Assembly (NCBI GenBank): GCA_000720535.1
Contig: JOAZ01000029.1
Span: 1 to 64,000 of the forward strand
Reading direction: 5' to 3'
Origin: Streptomyces halstedii
GTDB lineage: Bacteria > Actinomycetota > Actinomycetes > Streptomycetales > Streptomycetaceae
Length of the DNA stretch: 64,000 bases
Part shown: positions 7,791 through 17,629 of the stretch, one piece after another
Numbering within the stretch: position 1 is the stretch's first letter
Layout: each line of letters opens with the position of its first letter
Notes under the pieces: generated by a model
Seen by the model: the letters and a program-made list of their open reading frames with translations, nothing else
Told to the model about the DNA's origin: nothing
Database searches by the model: none
Position numbers and translations under genes: made by a program

Positions 7791-10024
7791 TTGGAGGCGT
7801 CGTCCTTCTTCTCGGACCCTGCGGCGGAGCCGCTGTCGGATTCAGCGCCCTCGACGACGGGGACGAGGGAGAGCTTGCCGCGGGAGTCGATCTCCGCGAT
7901 CTCGACCTGGACCTTGGCGCCGACGCCGAGGACGTCCTCGACGTTCTCGACGCGCTTGCCGCCGGCGAGCTTGCGGATCTGCGAGATGTGCAGCAGACCG
8001 TCCTTGCCGGGCATCAGGGAGACGAACGCGCCGAAGGTGGTGGTCTTGACGACCGTACCCAGGTAGCGCTCACCGACCTCGGGCATGGTCGGGTTGGCGA
8101 TCGCGTTGATCGTGGCGCGGGCGGCCTCGGCCTGCGAGCCCTGCTGGGCACCGATGTAGATGGTGCCGTCGTCCTCGATCGTGATGTCGGCGCCGGTGTC
8201 CTCCTGGATCTGGTTGATCATCTTGCCCTTGGGGCCGATGACCTCACCGATCTTGTCCACCGGGATCTTGACGGTGATGATCCGCGGGGCGTTGGGGGAC
8301 ATCTCGTCCGGGACGTCGATGGCCTCGTTCATGACGTCCAGGATGTGCAGACGGGCGTCACGGGCCTGCTTCAGCGCGGCGGCCAGGACCGAGGCGGGGA
8401 TGCCGTCGAGCTTGGTGTCGAGCTGGAGCGCGGTCACGAACTGCTTCGTACCGGCGACCTTGAAGTCCATGTCGCCGAAGGCGTCCTCCGCACCGAGGAT
8501 GTCGGTGAGGGCGACGTAGTGGGTCTTGCCGTCGATCTCCTGGGAGATCAGGCCCATGGCGATGCCGGCGACGGCGGCCTTGAGGGGCACACCGGCGTTC
8601 AGCAGGGACATGGTGGAGGCGCAGACCGAGCCCATGGACGTCGAGCCGTTGGAGCCCAGCGCCTCGGAGACCTGGCGGATCGCGTAGGGGAACTCCTCGC
8701 GCGAGGGCAGGACCGGCACGATGGCGCGCTCGGCGAGCGCGCCGTGGCCGATCTCGCGGCGCTTGGGCGAGCCCACGCGGCCGGTCTCGCCCACGGAGTA
8801 GGGCGGGAAGTTGTAGTTGTGCATGTAGCGCTTGCGGGTCACCGGGGAGAGGGTGTCCAGCTGCTGCTCCATGCGGAGCATGTTGAGGGTGGTGACGCCC
8901 AGGATCTGGGTCTCGCCACGCTCGAACAGCGCGGAACCGTGCACGCGCGGGATGGCCTCGACCTCGGCGGCGAGCGTACGGATGTCCGTGACGCCGCGGC
9001 CGTCGATGCGGACCTTGTCCTTGATGACGCGCTCGCGGACCAGCTTCTTGGTCAGCGCGCGGTAGGCACCGGAGATCTCCTTCTCGCGGCCCTCGAAGGC
9101 CGGGAGCAGCTTCTCGGCGGCGATCTCCTTGATGCGGTCCAGCTCGGCCTCGCGCTCCTGCTTGCCGGCGATGGTGAGCGCCTTGGCGAGCTCGGTGCTG
9201 ACGGCGGAGGTGAGCGCCTCCAGGACGTCGTCCTGGTAGTCGAGGAAGACCGGGAACTCGCCGGTGGGCTTGGCGGCCTTGGCGGCGAGGTCGGACTGGG
9301 CCTTGCAGAGCGCCTTGATGAAGGGCTTCGCGGCTTCCAGACCGGCGGCGACGACCTCTTCGGTCGGGGCCTCGGCGCCGTCCTTGACGAGCTGGATGGT
9401 CTTCTCGGTGGCCTCGGCCTCGACCATCATGATCGCGACGTCGCCGTCCTCCAGGACGCGGCCCGCGACGACCATGTCGAAGACGGCGTCCTCAAGCTCG
9501 GTGTGCGTCGGGAAGGCGACCCACTGGCCCTTGATCAGGGCGACACGGGTGCCGCCGATCGGGCCGGAGAAGGGCAGGCCGGCCAGCTGCGTGGAGCAGG
9601 AGGCGGCGTTGATCGCAACCACGTCGTACAGGTGGTCGGGGTTGAGCGCCATGATCGTCTCGACGATCTGGATCTCGTTGCGCAGGCCCTTCTTGAAGGA
9701 GGGGCGCAGCGGCCGGTCGATCAGGCGGCAGGTGAGGATCGCGTCCTCGGAGGGCCGGCCCTCGCGGCGGAAGAAGGAGCCGGGGATCTTGCCGGCCGCG
9801 TACTGCCGCTCCTCGACGTCCACCGTGAGGGGGAAGAAGTCGAGCTGGTCCTTGGGCCGCTTGGAAGCGGTGGTGGCCGACAGCACCATGGTGTCGTCGT
9901 CCAGGTACGCCACGGCGGAGCCGGCGGCCTGCTTGGCGAGGCGGCCCGTCTCGAAGCGGATGGTGCGGGTGCCGAAGGTGCCGTTGTCGATCACGGCTTC
10001 GGCGTAGTGGGTCTCGTTCTCCAC
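7787..10024 (-). CDS. pnp: Polyribonucleotide nucleotidyltransferase (PNPase)
   Basis: PNPase degrades RNA 3'-5' phosphorolytically and, in Streptomyces, also adds 3' tails. The protein shows two RNase PH domains (the N-terminal core with [20 protein letters not shown], the second with [17 protein letters not shown]), a KH domain ([18 protein letters not shown]) and a C-terminal S1 domain ([23 protein letters not shown]). I chose the GTG at 10024 (745 aa) because GGAG lies 9 bases upstream and the protein then begins [11 protein letters not shown], as in known Streptomyces PNPases. An in-frame ATG at 10039 lacks an RBS. It lies downstream of rpsO on the same strand with a structured leader between. 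Confidence 0.95.
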   Translation of the reverse strand: MENETHYAEAVIDNGTFGTRTIRFETGRLAKQAAGSAVAYLDDDTMVLSATTASKRPKDQLDFFPLTVDVEERQYAAGKIPGSFFRREGRPSEDAILTCRLIDRPLRPSFKKGLRNEIQIVETIMALNPDHLYDVVAINAASCSTQLAGLPFSGPIGGTRVALIKGQWVAFPTHTELEDAVFDMVVAGRVLEDGDVAIMMVEAEATEKTIQLVKDGAEAPTEEVVAAGLEAAKPFIKALCKAQSDLAAKAAKPTGEFPVFLDYQDDVLEALTSAVSTELAKALTIAGKQEREAELDRIKEIAAEKLLPAFEGREKEISGAYRALTKKLVRERVIKDKVRIDGRGVTDIRTLAAEVEAIPRVHGSALFERGETQILGVTTLNMLRMEQQLDTLSPVTRKRYMHNYNFPPYSVGETGRVGSPKRREIGHGALAERAIVPVLPSREEFPYAIRQVSEALGSNGSTSMGSVCASTMSLLNAGVPLKAAVAGIAMGLISQEIDGKTHYVALTDILGAEDAFGDMDFKVAGTKQFVTALQLDTKLDGIPASVLAAALKQARDARLHILDVMNEAIDVPDEMSPNAPRIITVKIPVDKIGEVIGPKGKMINQIQEDTGADITIEDDGTIYIGAQQGSQAEAARATINAIANPTMPEVGERYLGTVVKTTTFGAFVSLMPGKDGLLHISQIRKLAGGKRVENVEDVLGVGAKVQVEIAEIDSRGKLSLVPVVEGAESDSGSAAGSEKKDDASK

Positions 10025-10247
10025 TAGTGAATTCTCCATACTCGTCGTCTTTCGTCCTGCCGCCCGTGTGGCGGAGGACGGTGCGGAGAAGCGCACCGTG
10101 TGTGCGGGCCGGTCTTCGATCGAAGCTCCCGGGCGTCGCCCGGGGGCCACTACCGAGGACCGGCGGCGGCCGTGGGGGCGCCTCTCCTCGTACTGTCCTT
10201 CTGCGTCCAGGTTACTGAGCCTGAGCCCGGTCCCGCACGTACAGCAA
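10025..10247 (-). promoter_or_regulatory. Structured 5' leader of pnp (rpsO-pnp intergenic region)
   Basis: Three inverted repeats are visible: 10053-10080 (CGTCCTGCCGCC with GGCGGAGGACG), 10078-10099 (ACGGTGCG/CGCACCGT) and 10128-10144 (CCCGGGCG/GCCCGGG). In S. coelicolor this spacer carries a separate pnp promoter and an RNase III site. I see the fold potential here but cannot place the promoter. Confidence 0.45.
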
Positions 10248-10283
10248 AGGGAGCGGCCCCCTGAGTCCGGGGGAACCGCTCCC
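10248..10283 (-). terminator. Hairpin after rpsO
   Basis: GGGAGCGG (10248-10255) pairs with CCGCTCCC (10276-10283), with an inner CCCCC/GGGGG stem. It lies 13 bases past the rpsO stop. In Streptomyces this position can work as a partial terminator and RNase III substrate controlling pnp. Confidence 0.7.
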
Positions 10284-10296
10284 TCTCACAGCGTTT

Positions 10297-10587
10297 CTAC
10301 TTGACGCCGCCGGCCGCACCGCGGCGGATGCCGAGGCGGTCGACGAGCGCGCGGAAGCGCTGGATGTCCTTCTTGGCCAGGTACTGCAGAAGGCGGCGGC
10401 GCTGGCCGACCAGGATCAGCAGACCACGACGGGAGTGGTGGTCGTGCTTGTGCGTCTTGAGGTGCTCCGTCAGGTCCGAGATCCGGCGGGAGAGCATCGC
10501 CACCTGGACCTCGGGGGAACCGGTGTCGCCCTCCTTCTGAGCGAACTCGGCCATGATCTGCTTCTTCGTAGCGGCGTCGAGCGGCAC
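10297..10587 (-). CDS. rpsO: 30S ribosomal protein S15
   Basis: S15 is a primary 16S rRNA-binding protein that nucleates assembly of the 30S platform. The 96-aa sequence carries the family core [27 protein letters not shown] split over two helices, then HHSRRGLL and [10 protein letters not shown]. The GTG at 10587 has GGAG upstream. It is followed by the hairpin at 10248-10283 and then pnp, the conserved rpsO-pnp pair. Confidence 0.97.
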   Translation of the reverse strand: MPLDAATKKQIMAEFAQKEGDTGSPEVQVAMLSRRISDLTEHLKTHKHDHHSRRGLLILVGQRRRLLQYLAKKDIQRFRALVDRLGIRRGAAGGVK

Positions 10588-10771
10588 GCGTACTCCTCTG
10601 GGTGTTCGATGCGCCCACGAGTGCCCCTGGTCTGGTTCTCAGAGGTGCTTCCGTGACTCGGAGGCGAAGGTCCGATGAGCGCAGTCCCCAGATGATCCGG
10701 AGACGCGTACACAAACGGCCGTTACACAGCGTACCAGTCGCCGGGAGCCCGCCCGCCCGCGGGTCCCGGCG

Positions 10772-10861
10772 CCGGCTGGTGAGGGCCGGGATCGACTGGT
10801 ATCAGCTGGTGAGGGCCCGGATCGAGCGGTATCAGCTGGTGAGCGCCCGGATCGAGCGGTA
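10772..10861. repeat. 30-bp tandem repeat duplicating the last codons of eccD
   Basis: Three head-to-tail 30-bp units lie at 10832-10861 (eccD's own last nine codons plus stop), 10802-10831 (near identical, again encoding YRSIRALTS and a stop) and 10772-10801 (degenerate, stop lost). Two units lie downstream of the real stop. Confidence 0.9.
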
Positions 10862-12340
10862 GACGTCGAAGACGGCGAGGCACAGGGGCAGCAGCGTCAG
10901 GAGGACGAAGCCCTCGGCGATCTCCAGGAAGCGTCCCCAGAACGGGGTGACGCCCTTGCGCGGCACGATCAGTCCGATGGCGGTGATCAGCGCGGCGATG
11001 CCCGCGACGGCCGCGGTGAGCCAGATCGTACGGATGTCCAGCCCGGCGGTGTCCCCCTTGAGGGCGGAGTGCACCAGGGCGGCCGGCGGGTTGAGGGACA
11101 GCCCCAGGCCGAGGAGGACCAGCGCGCCGAGGCCCGCCGCGAGGGCGCATCCGACCTGGGCCGTGTAGCGGAACAGGTGGGCGCGCATCAGCATCGCGGC
11201 CCCGGTGGCGAGCGCCAGGAGCTGGCCCCAGACGCCGTCCGAGAAGCCGAGGACGGCGGCGGCCCCCACGGCCACCAGCGCGCATCCGCCGACCAGGCCG
11301 ACGAGCAGTTCGTGGCCGCGCCGCGCCTGGGCCGCGATCCGGTCCGCGTCGACCGGGCCCTGAGGGGCGGGGTCGGACGTCCCGTAGTCGCCCACGGTGG
11401 TGCGGGGCGGTTCGAAGCCGATGGGCAGGCGGGCGAAGCGGGTGGAGAGTCCGGGCAGGAAGGCGAGGAGCCCCACGGACAGGGGGGCGCACACGGCGGC
11501 GGTCTCGGCCGGTTCCATCCCGGTCATGATCGCGACGAAGGTCACCAGTACGCCGATGGCGGCGGCGAACACGAAGGCGACGAAGGTGCCGTCGCCCTCG
11601 GGGGCCGCGATCATGAGGATCACGGCCGCCACCAGCACGGCCGCGCAGGCGAGGAGGAACTGGAGCCTTCCGACCCCCTCACCCGCGCCGAGCGGCAGGA
11701 GTCCGGAGCCGGCCACCGCCGCGTTCGCGAGCACGCCGATGCCCAGCGCGATGGACGAGCCGCGGTCGTCGTACACCCGCGCGCGTACGCAGGCGAGCGC
11801 GAGGAGCAGGACGGTGGCCACGGCGGCCAGGATGCCCGGCAGCCCGTGCATGTCGTGCCGGAGGTCGGAGGTCCACAGCACGAAGCCGAGCAGGACCAGG
11901 AGGACCGAGCCGCCGAAGAGCCCGGCCGACCGCATGACGCCGTCGTCCCAGAGGGTACGGTCCCGGGCGACGGCGCTGGCGACGGCGTCGGAGACGTCGT
12001 CGAAGACGGCGGGGGGCAGCGACTCGGAGAAGGGCCGCAGGGACAGCAGTTCGCCGTCGAGGATGCGCTGGCCGGCCAGGGTGCGCCCGCTGTCCAGGAC
12101 GGTGCCGTCCCGGCGTACCAGGTGGTAGCCGACCGGGGCGCCCTCGGCGGGGCTCTGGCCCGACAGCCGGAGGATCTCCGGGTAGAGGTCGGCGACGGCG
12201 ATGTCCTCGGGCAGTGCCACGTCGACGCGGCTGTCGGGCGCGACGACCGTGACCCGGCAGAATCCGGTCGCGTTGCCGGCCGGAACTCCGGGACCCGGCC
12301 GAGCCGATCCGGTAGCCGCCGTTGGGGCCGTCATACTCAC
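10832..12340 (-). CDS. eccD: Type VII secretion integral membrane protein EccD
   Basis: EccD is the most hydrophobic core component of the ESX/type VII secretion membrane complex. The N-terminal about 100 residues form the ubiquitin-like domain (CRVTVVAPDSRVDVALPEDIAVADLYPEIL, in two stretches). About eleven transmembrane helices follow to the end, as in mycobacterial EccD. The GTG at 12340 (502 aa) has GGGGGAG 6 bases upstream; the ATG two codons later is also possible. It is divergent from eccC across a 238-bp spacer that must hold both promoters. Its last ten codons are tandemly duplicated downstream. Confidence 0.88.
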   Translation of the reverse strand: MSMTAPTAATGSARPGPGVPAGNATGFCRVTVVAPDSRVDVALPEDIAVADLYPEILRLSGQSPAEGAPVGYHLVRRDGTVLDSGRTLAGQRILDGELLSLRPFSESLPPAVFDDVSDAVASAVARDRTLWDDGVMRSAGLFGGSVLLVLLGFVLWTSDLRHDMHGLPGILAAVATVLLLALACVRARVYDDRGSSIALGIGVLANAAVAGSGLLPLGAGEGVGRLQFLLACAAVLVAAVILMIAAPEGDGTFVAFVFAAAIGVLVTFVAIMTGMEPAETAAVCAPLSVGLLAFLPGLSTRFARLPIGFEPPRTTVGDYGTSDPAPQGPVDADRIAAQARRGHELLVGLVGGCALVAVGAAAVLGFSDGVWGQLLALATGAAMLMRAHLFRYTAQVGCALAAGLGALVLLGLGLSLNPPAALVHSALKGDTAGLDIRTIWLTAAVAGIAALITAIGLIVPRKGVTPFWGRFLEIAEGFVLLTLLPLCLAVFDVYRSIRALTS

Positions 12341-12578
12341 GTGCTGCTCCCCCTCATGGTTCTCCTGATCTCCTGGACGCACCCCGGGGTCACGGGCTCT
12401 CCGACGGCGTCCCGAATGACCCGTTTTTCTGCGGTAGTTAGCGGATGCGTACACGCGTCGCGACACCCTACCGCCCTCGGGTCCCGTCCCACGCCAGTAG
12501 GATCCTCCCGCGGACGGGGCCCGTCGCCACGGGGGCGCCGATAGGAACAGTTCCGTCCGGCAAGGGAATTGGTGAGCT

Positions 12579-15500
12579 GTGAGCCAGATCGTCGTCAAGC
12601 GCCCACCGCGGGCCTTCCCCTCCGAAGTTCCGAGCGAGCAGGTGCAGTTGCAACCTCCGCCGGAGCTGCCCCGCGGCCAGCAGGAGGGGGTGATGATGCA
12701 GCTCCTGCCCATGCTCGGCATGGGCGGTTCGGTCGTCTTCTTCTTCATGACGCCGAACCCGATCATGCGGATCATGGGCATGATCATGATCGCGTCGACG
12801 GTGGCCATGGCCGTCGCGATGATGATCCGCTTCCGGCGCGGCACCCAGGGCCAGCTCGCGGACATGCGGCGCGACTACCTGAAGTACCTGACGCAGACCC
12901 GGCGCGCCGTGCTGCGGACGGCCCGCGGCCAGCGTGACGCGCAGTTCTACCTGCACCCGGCCCCCGACCAGTTGTGGGCGCTCGTCGCCGAGGGCAGCCG
13001 GGTGTGGGAACGCCGCGTCGGTGACGCGGACTTCGCGCACGTGCGGATCGGCCTGGGCAGTCAGGAGCTCGCCACGCCGCTCGTCGCGCCCGACACCGCT
13101 CCCGTCGACGAGCTGGAGCCGCTGACCGCGGGGGCGATGCAGCAGTTCCTGACGACCCACGGCACGCTGGACGGGCTGCCGATGGCCGTCTCGCTGCGCG
13201 CCTTCTACCACCTGACGATCAGTGGCGAGGCGCAGTCCGTGCGCTCCACGGCACGGGCGATGGTCGGCGCGCTCACCTCGCTGCACTCCCCCGAGGACCT
13301 GGCCGTCGCCGTCGCGACCGGCCGGGACGCGGCCGCGCACTGGGAGTGGACGAAGTGGCTCCCCCACGTCCAGGTGCCGCACTCCGCCGACGGGGCCGGC
13401 AGCCGCCGTCTGATCACCACCGACACCGCGGAACTGGAGGAGATGCTCGCCGGCCGCCTCGAAGGCCGCCCCCGCTTCCAGCCCGGCGGTCAGCCCCTCC
13501 TGGACCAGCCCCATGTGGTCGTCGTCCTCGACGGGCAGTCGGTGTCACCGGTCTCGGCGCTCGCCGCGGCCGAGGGCCTCCAGGGCGTCACGGTCGTCGA
13601 GGTCGTGCCGGGCGAGGTCACCGGGGGACGCGGCGGGCTGTCCGTCGTGGTGGACCCGAAGTCGCTCCAGCTGGAGTCCGGACAGGGGCTCGTCTACGAC
13701 GGTGTGCCCGACCTGCTCGGTTACGAGGCCGCCGAAGCGCTCGCCCGCCAACTGGCGCCCCTGCACATGGCCTCGGGCGGCGACGACGACGAACCCCTCC
13801 TCGCCAACCTGGAGTTCACCGATCTGCTGAACCTCGGCGACGCGGCGTCGGTCGACGTCAGCCGGACCTGGCGGGCCCGCTCGCAGGCCGAACGGCTGCG
13901 CGTCCCGATCGGCGTCGGCGAGGACGGCAGCCCGGTGATGCTGGACCTCAAGGAGGCGGCGCAGGAGGGGATGGGGCCGCACGGTCTGTGCGTCGGGGCC
14001 ACCGGTTCCGGCAAGTCCGAGCTGCTGCGCACCCTCGTCCTGGGTCTCGCCGTCACCCACACCTCGGAGACGCTCAACTTCGTCCTCGCGGACTTCAAGG
14101 GCGGTGCGACGTTCGCCGGTATGGCGCAGATGCCTCACGTGGCGGCGGTGATCACCAACCTCGCGGACGACCTGACGCTGGTCGACCGCATGGGTGACTC
14201 CATCAGCGGTGAGCTGAACCGCCGTCAGGAGATGCTGCGCGACGCGGGCAACTACGCCAACATCCACGACTACGAGAAGGCGCGTGCCGCGGGAGCCCCG
14301 CTCCAGCCCATCCCCTCCCTCGTGCTGGTCATCGACGAGTTCAGCGAACTCCTCACGGCGAAGCCCGACTTCATCGAGATGTTCGTGCAGATCGGACGCA
14401 TCGGCCGTTCGCTGGGCGTCCATCTGCTGCTGGCCTCCCAGCGCCTCGAAGAGGGGCGGCTGCGCGGGCTGGAGACCTATCTGTCGTACCGGATCGGTCT
14501 GCGTACGTTCTCCGCGGGCGAGTCGCGGGCGGCGCTCGGTGTGCCCGACGCCTACCACCTGCCGAACGTCCCCGGTTCCGGCTACCTGAAGTACGGCACG
14601 GACGAGATGGTGCGGTTCAAGGCCGCCTACGTCTCCGGCGTGTACCGCTCGGGCGCCGAGCCGTCCGTGTCCTCCGGGCCGCTGCCCGTGGACCGCCGGC
14701 CGGTGCTGTTCACGGCCGCACCGGTACCGGTGCGGTACGTGCGGCCCAGCCCGCAGTCGACAGGCTCCGTGCCCGAGGCCCGCGCCTCGGAGGACGACGC
14801 CCTGGCGGACACCGTGCTCGACGTGATCGTGCGCCGGCTGGAGGGGCGTGGCGCCTCCGCGCACCAGGTGTGGCTGCCTCCGCTGGACAACCCGCCGTCG
14901 CTGGACGAGCTCCTGCCGGGGCTCGCACCGGTCGAGGGCCGCGGGCTGACCCAGCCCGGCTTCGAGGGCGCGGGACGCCTGGTCGTGCCGCTGGGTGTGG
15001 TCGACAAGCCGTACGAGCAGCGGCGCGACACGCTCTACCGGGACTTCTCCGGTGCGGCGGGCCACATGCAGATCACCGGTGGCCCGCAGTCCGGGAAGTC
15101 CACGCTGCTGCGCACCCTCATCGCGGGCTTCGCCCTCACCCACACGCCCGAGGAGGTCCAGTTCTACGGACTCGACTTCGGTGGCGGCGGCATGGCGTCC
15201 GTCTCCGGCCTGCCGCACGTCGGCGGGATCGCCTCCCGGCTCGACCCCGAGCGGGTGCGGCGCACGGTCTCCGAGGTGTACGGGATCCTGTCGCGGCGTG
15301 AGGAGTACTTCCGCAGCGCGGGCATCGACTCCATCGCCACCTTCCGCAGGATGCGGGCGCGGGGTGAGATCGCGGTGGCGGACCAGCCGTGGGGTGACGT
15401 CTTCCTGATCATCGACGGGTGGGGCAACTTCCGTACGGAGTACGAGGGCCTGGAGCCGGCCGCCGTGGAGGTCGCGGCGCGTGGCCTGGGGTACGGCATC

Positions 15501-16553
15501 CACCTGATCGTCACGGCGTCGCGCTCCATGGAGGTCCGGGCCAACCTCAAGGACCACCTGATGAACCGGCTCGAACTGCGGCTCGGCGACGTCATGGACT
15601 CCGAGCTGGACCGCAAGGCCGCGGTCAACGTGCCCCCGGGGGTGCCCGGCCGGGGCCTCACCCCGGAGAAGCTGCACTTCATGGCGGCGGTACCGCGCAT
15701 CGACGGCATCAACTCCGACAGCGACCTCTCCGAGGCCACGGCGGCCATGAACCAGGAGGTCGCCCGCCACTGGACGGCGGCACCCGCCCCGGCGGTACGT
15801 CTGCTGCCGCGCGCGCTCCCGGTCCACGAGCTGCCGGCCGGCTACGCGCAACCGGAGCGGGGCATCGCCTTCGGTATCGACGAGAACAATCTGGAACCGG
15901 TCTTCCTGGACTTCGAGCGCGATCCGTTCTTCCTGGTGTTCGGCGAGAGCGAGTCCGGGAAGTCCAATCTGCTGCGGCTGATCATCAAGCAGCTGACCGA
16001 GCGGTACGAGGGCAACGCCTGCAAGTTCTTCATCATCGACAACCGGCGGGCGCTCCTGGACGTCACGCCCGCGACGCATCTCGCGGAGTACGTGCCCATG
16101 TCCAACAACATGGAGCACCACGTCGACGCCATGTACGACCTGATGAAGCGCCGTACGCCGTCGCCGGACGTCACGGCGCGGGAGCTGCGCGACCGCAGCT
16201 GGTGGAGCGGGCCGATGGTGTTCGTGGTCGTGGACGACTACGACCTGGTGTCGACCTCCAGCGGGAATCCGCTGGCCAAGCTGACGGAGATGCTGCCCTT
16301 CGCACGGGACGTCGGTGTCCGGTTCATCATCGCCCGCAGCTCGGCGGGGGCCGGCCGGTCCCTGTACGAGCCGTTCATGCAGCGGGTCATGGAGCTGGGC
16401 GCGCAGGGGATGGTGCTCTCGGGCGACCCGATCGAGGGGGACATCCTCGGCAACGTACGGCCGCGGCCGATGCCGCCGGGGCGGGGCATCCTCGTCACAC
16501 GGCGCCGGGGGAACCCGCTGGTGCAGTCGGGGCTCATGGACGGGGAACGGTAG
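12579..16553 (+). CDS. eccC: Type VII secretion FtsK/SpoIIIE-family ATPase EccC
   Basis: EccC is the motor that recognises and exports WXG100 substrates. A 1324-aa single chain fuses the EccCa and EccCb parts. Two N-terminal transmembrane helices (about residues 38-80) come first, then three ATPase domains with P-loops GATGSGKSE (about 471), GGPQSGKST (about 833) and GESESGKSN (about 1121). Domain 1 has a full Walker B, LVLVIDEFSE. Domain 2 reads LIIDGW and domain 3 VVVDDY, so both lack the catalytic glutamate; this matches what is known of EccC, where domain 1 does the hydrolysis. The GTG at 12579 begins the typical SQIVVKRPPR N-terminus. Convergent with the WXG100 genes; shared terminator at 16711-16755. 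Confidence 0.95.
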   Translation: MSQIVVKRPPRAFPSEVPSEQVQLQPPPELPRGQQEGVMMQLLPMLGMGGSVVFFFMTPNPIMRIMGMIMIASTVAMAVAMMIRFRRGTQGQLADMRRDYLKYLTQTRRAVLRTARGQRDAQFYLHPAPDQLWALVAEGSRVWERRVGDADFAHVRIGLGSQELATPLVAPDTAPVDELEPLTAGAMQQFLTTHGTLDGLPMAVSLRAFYHLTISGEAQSVRSTARAMVGALTSLHSPEDLAVAVATGRDAAAHWEWTKWLPHVQVPHSADGAGSRRLITTDTAELEEMLAGRLEGRPRFQPGGQPLLDQPHVVVVLDGQSVSPVSALAAAEGLQGVTVVEVVPGEVTGGRGGLSVVVDPKSLQLESGQGLVYDGVPDLLGYEAAEALARQLAPLHMASGGDDDEPLLANLEFTDLLNLGDAASVDVSRTWRARSQAERLRVPIGVGEDGSPVMLDLKEAAQEGMGPHGLCVGATGSGKSELLRTLVLGLAVTHTSETLNFVLADFKGGATFAGMAQMPHVAAVITNLADDLTLVDRMGDSISGELNRRQEMLRDAGNYANIHDYEKARAAGAPLQPIPSLVLVIDEFSELLTAKPDFIEMFVQIGRIGRSLGVHLLLASQRLEEGRLRGLETYLSYRIGLRTFSAGESRAALGVPDAYHLPNVPGSGYLKYGTDEMVRFKAAYVSGVYRSGAEPSVSSGPLPVDRRPVLFTAAPVPVRYVRPSPQSTGSVPEARASEDDALADTVLDVIVRRLEGRGASAHQVWLPPLDNPPSLDELLPGLAPVEGRGLTQPGFEGAGRLVVPLGVVDKPYEQRRDTLYRDFSGAAGHMQITGGPQSGKSTLLRTLIAGFALTHTPEEVQFYGLDFGGGGMASVSGLPHVGGIASRLDPERVRRTVSEVYGILSRREEYFRSAGIDSIATFRRMRARGEIAVADQPWGDVFLIIDGWGNFRTEYEGLEPAAVEVAARGLGYGIHLIVTASRSMEVRANLKDHLMNRLELRLGDVMDSELDRKAAVNVPPGVPGRGLTPEKLHFMAAVPRIDGINSDSDLSEATAAMNQEVARHWTAAPAPAVRLLPRALPVHELPAGYAQPERGIAFGIDENNLEPVFLDFERDPFFLVFGESESGKSNLLRLIIKQLTERYEGNACKFFIIDNRRALLDVTPATHLAEYVPMSNNMEHHVDAMYDLMKRRTPSPDVTARELRDRSWWSGPMVFVVVDDYDLVSTSSGNPLAKLTEMLPFARDVGVRFIIARSSAGAGRSLYEPFMQRVMELGAQGMVLSGDPIEGDILGNVRPRPMPPGRGILVTRRRGNPLVQSGLMDGER

Positions 16554-16710
16554 GAACGGACGGCGGGCGGGGGCGTCGGCAGGGCGGGGCCGATCGGCTG
16601 CGGCCCGGCAAGCAGGACTGTTCACTGCGGTCCCGGCCCGCCGGGGGCTCGGGCGATGGCCTGGGCGCGGCCGGGCGATGGCCTGGGCACGGTCGGACCC
16701 CGCTCATGGC

Positions 16711-16755
16711 ACAGGTCAGGGTGGGCACCTCCCGTGCGTGCCCACCCTGGCCTGT
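16711..16755. terminator. Bidirectional terminator between eccC and the WXG100 genes
   Basis: 17-bp stem ACAGGTCAGGGTGGGCA (16711-16727) with 16739-16755, one G-U pair, 11-base loop. It lies in the 246-bp convergent spacer. Confidence 0.75.
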
Positions 16756-16799
16756 GTCAATCTGCGCCGGCCTGTGCCGGCCTGTGTTCCTGGCGCGTT

Positions 16800-17099
16800 C
16801 TACTCGAAGTTGGCCCGCGCGCGCTTGTCGCCGGCCTGGTAGGTGGCGGAGGCCTCACGCACCCTGCGGGAGATGTCGCTCAGCGCGGTGTGGATCCCCG
16901 TGGCGTCGCGGTCCCAGCCGGCCTGGGCGGCGTCGTAGGCCTCCTTGGCCTCGCCCACCCACAGCTCGGAAACGCTGGCGATCTTGGCCTTGATGGCCGC
17001 GAGGTCGTCCTTGAGCTGCTTGCTCTGGAGCTCGATGTCACCGGCGGCGAGGTCCAGGCTCGCGTAGGTGACAACCATCGTCCCGTCGTTGTTCGGCAT
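16800..17099 (-). CDS. WXG100 family protein (EsxA/EsxB-like) with C-terminal YxxxD signal
   Basis: This is a small helical-hairpin substrate or partner of the type VII system. The 99-aa size and the central turn motif LWVGEAKEAY (W-V-G) between two long amphipathic helices define the WXG100 family. The C-terminus carries YQAGD (Tyr87 to Asp91), which fits the YxxxD/E export signal recognised by EccC. The ATG at 17099 has GGAGG 6 bases upstream. It follows the other WXG100 gene by 66 bp, as expected for a heterodimer pair. Which is EsxA and which EsxB cannot be decided here. Confidence 0.88.
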   Translation of the reverse strand: MPNNDGTMVVTYASLDLAAGDIELQSKQLKDDLAAIKAKIASVSELWVGEAKEAYDAAQAGWDRDATGIHTALSDISRRVREASATYQAGDKRARANFE

Positions 17100-17165
17100 A
17101 CGGTCCTCCCGTGAAGGTCAGTCAGGTCGTGCTGCCGGCTCGTACGTCGTACGGCCGCAGTGAGA

Positions 17166-17525
17166 TCAGAGGTAGTTGATGGCCGAGGTCTTGGCTTCCG
17201 AACCCGTGGAGTAGCCGTCGACGACGTCCACGCCCTGGAGCGCCTGCCGGATGTCGTCCTCGTTGTTGCCCTTGATGGTCCGCGCCGCCTTCATCGCTTC
17301 CTGGAAGTTGGCGAGTCGCGTGGCGATGTTCCCCATCCTCAGGTTGATGTCGGCCTGCTTCGTGTTGAAGGCGTTGGCACCGATGCCCTGCCAGGCGCCT
17401 TCCAGGCCGTCGATGGTGGCCTGGAGCTTCCTCAACTGGGCCTGCACGGACTCGAAACGCGTGGAGAGCTCGTTCTCCAGCCTGATGAGAGCGTCATCTG
17501 CGAGCTTCTGATCTGGTGCTGCCAT
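17166..17525 (-). CDS. WXG100 family protein (EsxA/EsxB-like partner)
   Basis: This 119-aa protein has two helices joined by GAWQGIGANAF (W-Q-G) near residue 45, the WXG100 hallmark. It is about 20 residues longer than classic members, with a polar tail (GVDVVDGYSTGSE) that lacks a YxxxD/E match. The partner gene 66 bp downstream has that signal, so this one probably travels as the signal-less half of the dimer. The ATG at 17525 follows the mycosin gene by 104 bp on the same strand. GC content is lower than in the surrounding genes. Confidence 0.87.
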   Translation of the reverse strand: MAAPDQKLADDALIRLENELSTRFESVQAQLRKLQATIDGLEGAWQGIGANAFNTKQADINLRMGNIATRLANFQEAMKAARTIKGNNEDDIRQALQGVDVVDGYSTGSEAKTSAINYL

Positions 17526-17629
17526 GATGCTGGCTTCCTTCCTGTTGCTCTTGTCCGTCCGGCTTCGTGCCGGTGGATACGGTACGTAGGGGAATTACGG
17601 TCGGTGCGGCCGTCAGACGGTGCGGTCGG

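Noticed and set aside
13545-16625. 1026-codon open frame antisense to eccC
   Set aside because: Composition (His, Arg, Asp, Val, Gln runs) is typical of the antisense of a high-GC gene; the sense strand encodes a well-supported EccC with three P-loops.
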